Of a stretch of DNA of 23,012 nucleotides, positions 13,389 through 20,451 are shown one piece after another (position 1 is the stretch's first letter; each line of letters opens with the position of its first letter). This stretch comes from JACCZP01 sp050997195 (GTDB taxonomy: Bacteria > Actinomycetota > Thermoleophilia > Solirubrobacterales > Thermoleophilaceae): the NCBI GenBank assembly GCA_050997195.1, contig JBPCRE010000259.1:1-23012 (forward strand). Reading direction: 5' to 3'. The notes below the pieces were generated by a model. It was not told the DNA's origin. It saw nothing but the letters and a program-made list of their open reading frames with translations, and made no database searches. Position numbers and translations under genes: made by a program.

Positions 13389-14322
13389 GGACTTCGGCGT
13401 CGAGGTCCCAGGCCACGCCGACCTCTGCGCCGGTGGCCACCGTGAGCCGGCGCTCCTCGGTGAAGCGCCCGCACTCAGCGCAGGCGAGCCCCCGGCGGGT
13501 GAAGGCCGCGCACGCCTCGGCCGCCCGGTCGGGAGGGGCGGCCAGGACGAAGCCGAACGAGGGGAAGGTCACGAGCCACTTCTCGAGCGCCACGCGCCCG
13601 GGACGTGGGAGGCGGTCGAGGTCGAGATGGGCCCCGCACCCCGCGAGCTCGAGGAGCTGGATGAGCGAGCCGGCCACCCCGGGCATGGACACGTCCCGGG
13701 CCGCGTGGCAGAGACCGCCCTCGGCCACCTCCGCGAGCGCCTCGCCGTCCTCGCGCAGCGCCTCGGGCGAGCGAGATCGCAGCGAGCTGAAGAACGGGGC
13801 GTCGCCCCTGTACTCGCCGTCGAGGCAGAAGGCGGCGAGCAGCGCGTCCCCGGGCCGGGCGGCGGAGGCGCGCAGGAGCACGCGCGCCTCTCCGGTGGCG
13901 AAGACGGACAGGCTCGGAGCGCCGCCCAAGGTCAGGTGCCCCCCGGCCACCGGTGTGCCCATCAGGTCCGCACCCCACGCCAGGCCGTCGATCACCCGCT
14001 CGGCCTGCCCGCGGTCGCGAGCCACCACGGTGTCCACCAGCGCGACAGGACGGCCGCCCATGGCCCGGATGTCCGAGACGCTCGTGACCGCCGCGGCGGC
14101 GCCGGCGGCGAAGGGATCGGCCTCGAGCAGCGGCGGCCAGATGGCCTCGCCGCCCACGAGCAGGAAGCCGTCGCCCCGGGGGATGGCCGCGGCGTCGTCG
14201 CCGTCCACGCTCGAGCCGAAGCGGCCGAGCACGTCGAGGTGGCGCTTGGATGCGAGCCCCGGGGCCTCGCGAATGGTCCGTACGGCCGCACCGAGGTCGC
14301 TCACGAGGAGGCATTGAACCAT
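13369..14322 (-). CDS. nitF: AIR-synthase-related protein, Sll0787 family (NitF-like)
   Basis: A 317-residue member of the PurM/AIR synthase superfamily matching the Sll0787 type (TIGR04049). The N-terminal helix LGAAVRTIREAPGLASKRHLD precedes GDDAAAIPRGDGFLLVGGEAIWPPLL, the ATP-binding part, and VTSVSDIRAMGGRPVALVDTV, the SDIxAMGG signature. The C-terminal domain has VPMPG-like SMPGVAGSLIQLLE and FPSFGFVLA. Superfamily members use ATP to activate an amide or formyl oxygen for cyclisation, or form selenophosphate. This and the radical SAM protein suggest imidazole-like chemistry, which is inference. The ATG (14322-14320) overlaps the plus-strand ATG at 14321 in one CATG; a TGGAGGA 11-12 nt upstream lies inside the divergent gene. 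GTG at 14304 is a less likely alternative. The stop lies inside the 3' end of the GNAT gene. Confidence 0.9.
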   Translation of the reverse strand: MVQCLLVSDLGAAVRTIREAPGLASKRHLDVLGRFGSSVDGDDAAAIPRGDGFLLVGGEAIWPPLLEADPFAAGAAAAVTSVSDIRAMGGRPVALVDTVVARDRGQAERVIDGLAWGADLMGTPVAGGHLTLGGAPSLSVFATGEARVLLRASAARPGDALLAAFCLDGEYRGDAPFFSSLRSRSPEALREDGEALAEVAEGGLCHAARDVSMPGVAGSLIQLLELAGCGAHLDLDRLPRPGRVALEKWLVTFPSFGFVLAAPPDRAAEACAAFTRRGLACAECGRFTEERRLTVATGAEVGVAWDLDAEVLTGLGS

Positions 14323-15727
14323 GCGCACTGAGATCCTCCAGACCGTCGAGGTGGCCAACGTGGGCCTCGCCACCTTCGGCGACGCGCTGCGCGAGCAGGG
14401 CGCCCCGGTGGTCGACGTGGACTGGAGCCCGCCGGCCGAGGGCGACCCCGACGTGCTCGAGGTGCTCACCCGCCTCTACGGCACCCACGGCGACCGGGTC
14501 GCGGAGGCCAACCGCATCACCGTGGAGCGCATCGAGGCGGCGAGGCCGCGAGCCGTGGCGGTGGAGGCCGCGGGTGACGTGATCGAAGGGCTCACCGACC
14601 GGATGCTGCTGCACTCCGGTCCGCCCATCGAGTGGGATCGGGTCTGCGATCCCCAGGCGCGGGCGCTCACGGCCGCCTGCCTGCTCGAGGGATGGGCGAG
14701 CGATCGCGATGAGGCGGCCCGCCTCATCGCCGACGGAGAGGTGGAGCTCGCCTCCGGCAACGAGCACGACCACGTGGGGACGATGACCGGCGTGTGCTCG
14801 CCGTCGATGCCCGTGTGGGTCATGGAGGACGAGGACTCCGGGGCCCGGGCCTACGCGACGCTCAACGAGGGACCGGGGAAGACCTTCTGGCTCGGCGTGG
14901 GCGACGACGAGTCCGTCGAGCTGCAGCGCTTCATGAAGGACCGCCTGGCCCCGGTCTTCGAGGGCCTCATCGAGGAGATGGGCCCGGTGGACGTGTTCTC
15001 GCTGGCCGCCCAGGGCCTGCAGATGGGCGACGAGCTGCACATGCGCAGCCAGGCCACCACCAACCTCCTGCTCCGCGAGCTGTTGCCCGCGCTCGTGGTG
15101 AGCGGGGATCGCGACGTGGCCCGCTTCCTCGCCGGCAACCGCCACTTCTTCCTCGGCCTCACCATCGCGGCGGCCAAGTGCACGGCCCTCGCGGCCGCCG
15201 GCGAGCGCGGCTCGACCATCGTGCACTCGATCTCCCGCAACGGCACGGACTTCGGCCTGCAGGTGGCCTCGATGCCCGGCCGCTGGTTCGAGGCGCCCGC
15301 CCCGCCGGTGAGCGACGCCCTGCTCTACGAGGGCTACGACGAACAGGACAAGGCCCTCGACATCGGCGACTCGGCGGTGATCGAGTGCGTCGGCCTCGGC
15401 GGGATGACCATCGGCGCCTCGCCCGCGGTGGCCGGCTTCTTCGGCGGCTCGGCCGCCGACGCGGTCGAGCGCACGCGAGTCCTCGCCGAGATCTGCGGCG
15501 CCCGGAGCGCACGCTTCCTCATCCCGGCCCTCGGCTACGCGGGCTCCGGCGTGGGCATCGACGCCCGGCTCGTCGTGGAGCTCGGCATCACGCCGCAGAT
15601 CACCACGGGAGTGCTCCACGCCTCTTCGGGCGCCGGGCAGATCGGGGCGGGGGTGGCGCACGCACCCGCCGAGCCGTTCCTGGCGGCGCTGTCGGCGGTG
15701 GCGGACCGCCTCGACGAGGAGAGCTAG
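14321..15727 (+). CDS. allG: DUF1116 family protein (AllG/YlbE-like, oxamate carbamoyltransferase subunit)
   Basis: A 468-residue protein of the DUF1116 family, a little longer than E. coli YlbE (about 420). Recognisable stretches are VANVGLATFGDALREQGAPV with the following VDWSPPAEGDP at the N-terminus, GLQMGDELHMRSQATTNLLL in the middle, AGNRHFFLGLTIAAAKC, HSISRNGTDFGLQVA and IGDSAVIECVGLGGMTI. Together with FdrA and DUF2877 it makes oxamate carbamoyltransferase in E. coli, so it should bind the carbamoyl acceptor/donor pair. Here the three subunit genes lie at the far left, middle and right of the locus. The start ATG at 14321 has GAGGAGG (14300-14306) nine to ten bases upstream, within the divergent AIR-synthase-like gene. 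It converges on the toxin gene, 26 nt away. Confidence 0.9.
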   Translation: MRTEILQTVEVANVGLATFGDALREQGAPVVDVDWSPPAEGDPDVLEVLTRLYGTHGDRVAEANRITVERIEAARPRAVAVEAAGDVIEGLTDRMLLHSGPPIEWDRVCDPQARALTAACLLEGWASDRDEAARLIADGEVELASGNEHDHVGTMTGVCSPSMPVWVMEDEDSGARAYATLNEGPGKTFWLGVGDDESVELQRFMKDRLAPVFEGLIEEMGPVDVFSLAAQGLQMGDELHMRSQATTNLLLRELLPALVVSGDRDVARFLAGNRHFFLGLTIAAAKCTALAAAGERGSTIVHSISRNGTDFGLQVASMPGRWFEAPAPPVSDALLYEGYDEQDKALDIGDSAVIECVGLGGMTIGASPAVAGFFGGSAADAVERTRVLAEICGARSARFLIPALGYAGSGVGIDARLVVELGITPQITTGVLHASSGAGQIGAGVAHAPAEPFLAALSAVADRLDEES

Positions 15728-15753
15728 AGGCTGCGCGCTCGACGGCGCCCCGC

Positions 15754-16146
15754 TCAAGCGGGGGCCAGCACGCGGATGCCGTGGTGCCGGACCCCTTCGG
15801 CGAGCCGCTCGTCGTAGGTGAGAACCGCGTGGATCAGGTCACGATCGGCGAGGCGCAGGGCGGTGACGAGATGGATGGCGTCGAGCGTGGCGACGCTTGC
15901 CGGCTCGACCCCCTCAGCCGCGTCGAGCACGGCCTCGTCGAGCGGCAGGAGAGCGATGCTCGACAGCAGCCGGTCGGCCCGGCTGAGCAGGTCCTCCCGG
16001 AGCGCCAGGCGACGCAGCTCTACCCGAAGCAGCCGGCTGGCGACCAGTTGGTCGAAGCGACTGAGTTCGTCGACGAGCGCGGGCGCGTCAGCCTCGCCCA
16101 AGAGCACCCGTCCGAGCGCGCTCGTATCGACGTAGACGCCGCTCAC
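15754..16146 (-). CDS. vapC: PIN-domain ribonuclease toxin, VapC family
   Basis: A 130-residue PIN-domain protein of normal VapC length. VYVDTSALGRVLLGE gives the first catalytic Asp (Asp7). RLLRVELRRLA supplies the conserved Glu, and VATLDAIHLVTALRL and LTYDERLAEGVR supply the third and fourth acidic positions. VapC toxins cleave tRNA or rRNA in the cytoplasm and are neutralised by the antitoxin encoded immediately upstream. The GTG at 16146 lies 4 nt after the antitoxin stop; the longer open frame upstream lies in the antitoxin gene and lacks PIN sequence. All four acidic residues seem present, so it should be active. It lies just outside the metabolic locus and probably has nothing to do with it. 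Confidence 0.9.
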   Translation of the reverse strand: MSGVYVDTSALGRVLLGEADAPALVDELSRFDQLVASRLLRVELRRLALREDLLSRADRLLSSIALLPLDEAVLDAAEGVEPASVATLDAIHLVTALRLADRDLIHAVLTYDERLAEGVRHHGIRVLAPA

Positions 16147-16150
16147 CGCC

Positions 16151-16435
16151 TCAGCGGCGGCCGCGACGCGTCTCAGCGAGGTAGGCGTCGGTGGTTCCGG
16201 AGGGCGCACCGCTAGCCGTCGAGTGGCCCGCCACATCCGCGAGACGGGCGGTCGGCACCGTCGCGCCGAACTCCTCGGCCAGCCGAGCGTAGGGATCGAC
16301 GCCAGGTCCGGAGGGGAGGAGCCGGGCGACCTCGCGGCCCCGCTCGGTGACTACGAACGCCTCGCCCAGCTTGACCTGCTCGAGGTAGCGACTGAGGTTC
16401 TGTCGCAGCTCTCGGACACCCACCGTGGAAGCCAT
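16151..16435 (-). CDS. vapB: Phd/YefM-type antitoxin of the VapBC pair
   Basis: A 94-residue antitoxin. The N-terminal VGVRELRQNLSRYLEQVKLGEAFVVTERGREVARL is the classical Phd/YefM DNA-binding and dimerisation fold. The remaining half, including YARLAEEFG and a charged LAETRRGRR tail, is the flexible toxin-binding part. It is cotranscribed with the PIN toxin and precedes it by 4 nt. The ATG at 16435 lies within a perfect inverted repeat (16433-16449), a position expected for the antitoxin's own operator, so repression by the toxin-antitoxin complex is likely. There is no room for a usual Shine-Dalgarno outside the palindrome, so a leaderless or short-leader transcript is possible. Confidence 0.9.
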   Translation of the reverse strand: MASTVGVRELRQNLSRYLEQVKLGEAFVVTERGREVARLLPSGPGVDPYARLAEEFGATVPTARLADVAGHSTASGAPSGTTDAYLAETRRGRR

Positions 16436-16449
16436 TGTGCGTCACAATG
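16433..16449. promoter_or_regulatory. Palindromic operator over the antitoxin start codon
   Basis: CATTGTG (16433-16439), CGT, CACAATG (16443-16449) is a perfect 7+7 bp inverted repeat whose left arm contains the antitoxin's start codon. A TACATT on the minus strand overlapping the right arm could be the -10. Phd/YefM antitoxins usually bind such palindromes to repress their own operon. Confidence 0.55.
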
Positions 16450-16521
16450 TAGCACTGTGGATGCACCATCGGCGCTCCGGGCCGTAACGAGCGCAAGATC
16501 GCCCGTCCGAGGCGACCGGAC

Positions 16522-17553
16522 CTACCCGTACCGCTCCCCGCTCAACCACCGCAGCTTCGAGCGATCGTGCGTGGCATGCACCCGTCGCACGGTCCCCGAA
16601 CGCGACCGCGTGACCAGGGACTCCGTGGTCGCTCCCCCGCCGCCCGCGCCGCCGACGCGCACGCCCTGGAGCACGTCGCCGTCGGTCACTCCCGAGGCGG
16701 CGAAGAACACGTCGTCGCCGGCCACGAGGCGGTCGCGGTCGAGGATCTCGTCGAGGTCGTAGCCGGCGTCGAGGGCCGCACGTCGCTCCACCTCGTCGCG
16801 AGGGCACAGGCGCGCCACGATCTGCCCGCCGATGCACTTGATGGCCGCGGCGGAGATCACTCCCTCCGGGGTGCCGCCGATGCCCCACAGGAGGTCCACC
16901 GGGGAGTTGTCGGTCACGGCGAGCACCGATCCCGCCACGTCGCCGTCGGTGATGAAGCGGACGCGGGCTCCGGCCTCGCGGATCTCGCGCACGCCCTCCT
17001 CGTGGCGCGGGCGGTCGAGCACCATCACTACGACGTCGCGCACGTCTCCACCCTTCTCCTCGGCGATGAGGCGCAGGGTCTCCCCGAGCGGGCGGTCCAG
17101 GTCGAGAAGGTGGGCCAGGTCGTTCGAGGCGGCCATCTTCTTCATGTACACACACGGACCCGGGTCGAACATGGTCCCGCGCTCGGCCAGGGCGATGACC
17201 GACAGCGCGTTCGGGAAGCCTCTTGCGGTGAGCGTCGTGCCCTCGAGCGGGTCCACGGCGATGTCCACCTCGGGCGGTGAACCGTTGCCGATCCGCTCGC
17301 CGTTGAAGAGCATGGGCGCCTCGTCCTTCTCCCCCTCGCCGATCACCACCGTGCCGTCCATGCCCACGGTGTCGAGCATGACCCGCATGGCGTCCACGGC
17401 GGCCCGATCGGCGGCCTCCTTGTCTCCGAGGCCCACCCAGCGCGACGAGGCGAGCGCCGCCGACTCGGTCACCCGCACGAGCTCGAGGGCCAGGTCGCGG
17501 TCGGGCAACGGGCCCACGGAGCTCGCCACCGGTTCGTCTTCGGCGGCGCTCAT
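16522..17553 (-). CDS. glpX: Class II fructose-1,6-bisphosphatase
   Basis: A 343-residue GlpX-type phosphatase, close to the usual length. Motifs are TVVIGEGEKDEAPML (metal-binding Glu/Asp), DIAVDPLEGTTLTARGFPNALSV (the DPxEGT lithium-sensitive phosphatase signature), FITDGDVAGSVLAV and LLWGIGGTPEGVISAAAIKC. It hydrolyses fructose 1,6-bisphosphate to fructose 6-phosphate in gluconeogenesis, and is the only or main FBPase in many actinobacteria. The ATG at 17553 overlaps the stop of the upstream membrane protein as ATGA, so the two are translationally coupled. Its 3' end is followed by an 86-nt gap before the antitoxin gene on the same strand; I see no strong terminator there. A GGAGGGG run near the C-terminus is a glycine-rich stretch, not a domain. 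Confidence 0.95.
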   Translation of the reverse strand: MSAAEDEPVASSVGPLPDRDLALELVRVTESAALASSRWVGLGDKEAADRAAVDAMRVMLDTVGMDGTVVIGEGEKDEAPMLFNGERIGNGSPPEVDIAVDPLEGTTLTARGFPNALSVIALAERGTMFDPGPCVYMKKMAASNDLAHLLDLDRPLGETLRLIAEEKGGDVRDVVVMVLDRPRHEEGVREIREAGARVRFITDGDVAGSVLAVTDNSPVDLLWGIGGTPEGVISAAAIKCIGGQIVARLCPRDEVERRAALDAGYDLDEILDRDRLVAGDDVFFAASGVTDGDVLQGVRVGGAGGGGATTESLVTRSRSGTVRRVHATHDRSKLRWLSGERYG

Positions 17554-18014
17554 ACACCCGGGGGCTTGTTCCCGGGCCCCTTCTCGAGCATGCGGATCGC
17601 TCCGGCCGCGAAGATCCCGAAGGAGGCGATGAGCGCGAGGTAGTAGCCGATCGAGAGGGTGGTGCTCACCGCGTCGTCGGGCTTTCCGCCGATCACCCCG
17701 TTGAAGAGGATGAGCACGAGCGCGGTGAGGCCCACGATGGCGGTCACCTCACCGCGGTCCCAGGTGAGGGTGTGTCCACGCATCACGATGTAGGCGAGCA
17801 CGATCGGGGCCAGGCAGGCCGCCATGAGCACATACTCGAAGTAGTCGAAGGCCACGAAGGCGTCGATGGTCTCGCGGTTGCTGCGCGTGCCCGCGATGCG
17901 CGAGTTGCGGTTCGAGGTGTCGGTGTGGAACCACTCGAGGAAGAGCGAGAGAAAGAGCGCGAAGCTCGCCGTGAGCCCGACCAGCTCCCCCCATCCCAGG
18001 CGCATGAACCTCAT
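17550..18014 (-). CDS. Small four-helix integral membrane protein (154 aa)
   Basis: A 154-residue membrane protein without a recognised function. Four hydrophobic segments are visible: about residues 8-26 (ELVGLTASFALFLSLFLEWF), 58-80 (YFEYVLMAACLAPIVLAYIV), 90-107 (VTAIVGLTALVLILFNGVI) and 122-143 (SIGYYLALIASFGIFAAGAI). The loop between the first and second segment is polar and probably extracytoplasmic. Similar small proteins with an EWF-end helix and a GYYLAL helix are common in Solirubrobacterales-type genomes in my recollection, which is weak taxonomic evidence. ATG 18014 is used; ATG 18005 is an alternative with a slightly better purine-rich upstream. The gene overlaps glpX as ATGA, so both are co-translated. 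There is no evidence for a link to sugar phosphate metabolism beyond that. Confidence 0.8.
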   Translation of the reverse strand: MRFMRLGWGELVGLTASFALFLSLFLEWFHTDTSNRNSRIAGTRSNRETIDAFVAFDYFEYVLMAACLAPIVLAYIVMRGHTLTWDRGEVTAIVGLTALVLILFNGVIGGKPDDAVSTTLSIGYYLALIASFGIFAAGAIRMLEKGPGNKPPGV

Positions 18015-18112
18015 CCCGCGCCAAAGCTACAGGAGCCAGGGTCGTCCACGCTTGGGGGCCAGCGCGGCGATACGCGCAGGGCGCCGTGTTAGTTTCTCGG
18101 TGAGCTCCCCCC
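18015..18112. promoter_or_regulatory. Divergent intergenic promoter region between the membrane protein and egtB
   Basis: This 98-nt region separates two diverging operons. On the plus strand TGTTAGTTT (18087-18095) fits an extended -10, about 18 nt before the egtB GTG. On the minus strand TAGCTT (18029-18024) is a possible -10 that would give a nearly leaderless transcript for the membrane protein. No good -35 elements are seen. Confidence 0.35.
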
Positions 18113-19456
18113 GTGCCCCGCCCCATGTTCGAAACACTGCCCCGTGGAGGGGCCGACGCGTTGCCCGAACGAGGGCTCCGTGCGGGCCTGATCGAGGCGC
18201 GCGAGCGGACGTTGGAGCTCGTCGACCACGTGCGCGACGAAGACCTCGACCGCGTGCACGACCCGCTGATGAGCCCCCTGGCCTGGGATCTCGGCCACAT
18301 CGCCGCGTTCGAGGACCTGTGGGTCTCCCGAGCCACGGGTCGCCCGGCGCTCCGGCCCGAGCTGCTCGAGGTCTACGACGCGGAGGAGACGCCCCGAGCC
18401 GAGCGCGGCGATCTCCCCTACCTTCGCCATACGGAGGCCCGCGAGTACCTGGCCGAGGTGGGTGACGGTGCCCTCGAAGCGCTGGCCGACGCCGACCTCG
18501 AAGACCCGGCCGACCCTCTGAACCACAGAGGCCTCGTGTGGGAGCTCGTGCTCCGTCACGAGCATCAGCACAACGAGACCATGATGCAGACCCTCCAGAT
18601 CGCGGCGCCCGGCGTGTTCCGCCCGGATCGCCCCGCCCTGAACGGCGGGGGGACCGACGGACAGCGTGCGCAGGGGCCCGACATGGTTCACGTAGAGGGC
18701 GGCACCTTCCCGATGGGGGCAGGGTCCGAGGGCTTCGCCTACGACAACGAGCGCCCCCGGCACGAGGTGGAGATCCAGCCCTTCGAGATCGACCGCACGC
18801 TCGTGACCGGCGCGGCCTTCCTCGCCTGGGTGCGCGACGGGGGCTACGAGCGGCGCGAGTGGTGGACCGAGGCCGGCTGGGCCTGGCGGTGCTCGGAGGG
18901 CATCCAGCGCCCGCGCTACTGGAACCCGAGAGGGCTCGTGCGTGCCTTCGACCGCGAGGAGGAGCCGCTGCGCCCCGAGCTTCCCGTGATGCACCTCTCG
19001 TGGCATGAGGCCGACGCCTACGCCCGCGCCCACGGCAAGCGCCTGCCCACCGAGGCCGAGTGGGAGATGGTGGCCTCGTGGGACCCACAGACCGGGGAGA
19101 AGCGCCGCTACCCGTGGGGCCACGACGAGCCGACGCCCGAGCGCGCCACCCTCGACCAGCTTCCGCTCGGTCCCGCGGCGGTCGACGCGTGCCCGGAGGG
19201 TGCCTCTCCCCTCGGGGTGCTTGGCCTGATCGGGGACGCGTGGGAGTGGACGGCGTCCGAGCTCCAGCCCTACCCCGGCTTTCGTGCCCACCCCTACCCC
19301 GAGTACTCGCAGGCGCAGTTCGGCAAGGGCTATCGCGTGGTCCGCGGCGGCTCGTGGGCCACGCGCGGGCGAACGATCGACGCGATGTTTCGCTCGTGGG
19401 ACCTGCCCGAGCGCCGGCAGATCTTCGTGGGCTTCCGCTGCGCGGCGGACGGCTGA
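18113..19456 (+). CDS. egtB: Hercynine oxygenase EgtB (ergothioneine biosynthesis)
   Basis: A 447-residue non-haem iron enzyme with the family's usual layout. An N-terminal DinB-like four-helix domain (about 25-165) carries the iron ligands His62 (LGHIAAFEDLW) and His149/His153 in RHEHQHNETM. A C-terminal formylglycine-generating-enzyme/sulfatase-modifying domain (about 185-447) has VEGGTFPMGA, LPTEAEWEM, DAWEWTASE and VRGGSWATR. EgtB joins hercynine and a thiol (gamma-glutamylcysteine or cysteine) through a sulfoxide bond. EgtA, EgtC and EgtE are not in this window, so which thiol is used here is unknown. The GTG at 18113 and the ATG at 18125 are both possible starts; neither has a strong Shine-Dalgarno. 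egtD follows after 5 nt. The family call is secure. Confidence 0.93.
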   Translation: MPRPMFETLPRGGADALPERGLRAGLIEARERTLELVDHVRDEDLDRVHDPLMSPLAWDLGHIAAFEDLWVSRATGRPALRPELLEVYDAEETPRAERGDLPYLRHTEAREYLAEVGDGALEALADADLEDPADPLNHRGLVWELVLRHEHQHNETMMQTLQIAAPGVFRPDRPALNGGGTDGQRAQGPDMVHVEGGTFPMGAGSEGFAYDNERPRHEVEIQPFEIDRTLVTGAAFLAWVRDGGYERREWWTEAGWAWRCSEGIQRPRYWNPRGLVRAFDREEEPLRPELPVMHLSWHEADAYARAHGKRLPTEAEWEMVASWDPQTGEKRRYPWGHDEPTPERATLDQLPLGPAAVDACPEGASPLGVLGLIGDAWEWTASELQPYPGFRAHPYPEYSQAQFGKGYRVVRGGSWATRGRTIDAMFRSWDLPERRQIFVGFRCAADG

Positions 19457-19461
19457 GCACG

Positions 19462-20451
19462 ATGGTGAATTCGCTGGCCGCTCCCGAGGTCCGGATCGAC
19501 TCCTTCCTGGAGGAGGGCGGCGGCCTCGGCTCACTCGCCGAGGACGTGGAGGCCGGGCTCACCCGACCGCTCAAGGAGCTTCCCCCCAAGTACTTCTACG
19601 ACGAGCGCGGCTCGGAGCTGTTCGACCGCATCACCGAGCAGCCCGAGTACTACCCCACGCGCTGTGAGCGGGCCATCCTCAACCGCTACGCGCCCACCAT
19701 CATCGACCTCTCTGAGGCGCGCGAGCTCGTGGAGCTCGGTTCGGGCTCGGCCTCGAAGACGCGGGCGCTCCTGTACGCCATGGCCGGGGCGGGCGTACTG
19801 CACCGCTACCTGCCGGTGGACGTCTCGACCGCTCCGGTCGAGCGCTCGGCCCTCGAGCTCACCGAGCTCTACCCCGGCCTTCGGGTGCACGGCCTGGTCG
19901 GGGACTTCGAGCGCCACCTCGTGCACCTCCCCCCGGGCGAGCGTCGGCTGTTCGCCCTGCTCGGGGGCACGCTCGGGAACCTGCACCCCGACGAGCGCGC
20001 CCGCTTCCTGGCCGCCCTGCGCGCCCGCCTCGGGCCAGGTGACCGCCTCCTGCTCGGCACCGATCTGCGCAAGGAGCCAGCCATGCTCGAGGCCGCCTAC
20101 AACGACGCCGCCGGGGTGACCGCCGAGTTCAACCGCAACGTCCTGCGGGTGATCAACGAGAGCCTCGGCGCCGACTTTCGGCTGGAGGCCTTCGAGCACC
20201 GTGCGTTCTTCGACTCCGAGGCCTCGCGGATCGAGATGCGCCTGAAGGCACGGGGCCGCCAGGAGGTCCGCATCCCCGGCGCCGGCCTCGAGGTCAGCTT
20301 CGAGGACGGGGAGGAGATGCGCACCGAGATATCCACCAAGTTCACCCGCGAGGGGCTCTCGGCCGAGCTCGAGAGCGCCGGCCTGGCCCTCGACGCCCTG
20401 TTCACCGACGAGGACGAGCTCTTCGCCGTGAGCCTCGCTCGGCCCGCCTGA
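19462..20451 (+). CDS. egtD: L-histidine N(alpha)-methyltransferase EgtD
   Basis: A 329-residue methyltransferase of normal EgtD length. The N-terminal substrate region contains PPKYFYDERGSELFDRITE and the YYPTRCE segment. The SAM site is ELGSGSASKTRALL and the following YLPVDVST. Later segments are LLGGTLGN, GTDLRKEPAMLEAAYNDAAG, EFNRNVL and EMRTEISTKF, in which the Glu and Ser recognised as histidine ligands in the mycobacterial enzyme are retained. It trimethylates the alpha-amino group of histidine to hercynine, the EgtB substrate. The ATG at 19462 lies 5 nt after the egtB stop; GTG 19465 is an in-frame alternative. Its TGA shares one base with the ATG of the following oxidoreductase (TGATG). 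The pair egtB-egtD is sufficient for the hercynine sulfoxide steps. Confidence 0.95.
   Translation: MVNSLAAPEVRIDSFLEEGGGLGSLAEDVEAGLTRPLKELPPKYFYDERGSELFDRITEQPEYYPTRCERAILNRYAPTIIDLSEARELVELGSGSASKTRALLYAMAGAGVLHRYLPVDVSTAPVERSALELTELYPGLRVHGLVGDFERHLVHLPPGERRLFALLGGTLGNLHPDERARFLAALRARLGPGDRLLLGTDLRKEPAMLEAAYNDAAGVTAEFNRNVLRVINESLGADFRLEAFEHRAFFDSEASRIEMRLKARGRQEVRIPGAGLEVSFEDGEEMRTEISTKFTREGLSAELESAGLALDALFTDEDELFAVSLARPA

Noticed and set aside
13475..15757. A 760-residue minus-strand open frame and other very long frames opposite or out of phase with named genes
   Set aside because: It is low-complexity Arg/Gly/His-rich translation antisense to the DUF1116 and AIR-synthase-like genes. 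Long spurious frames are expected in DNA this GC-rich.
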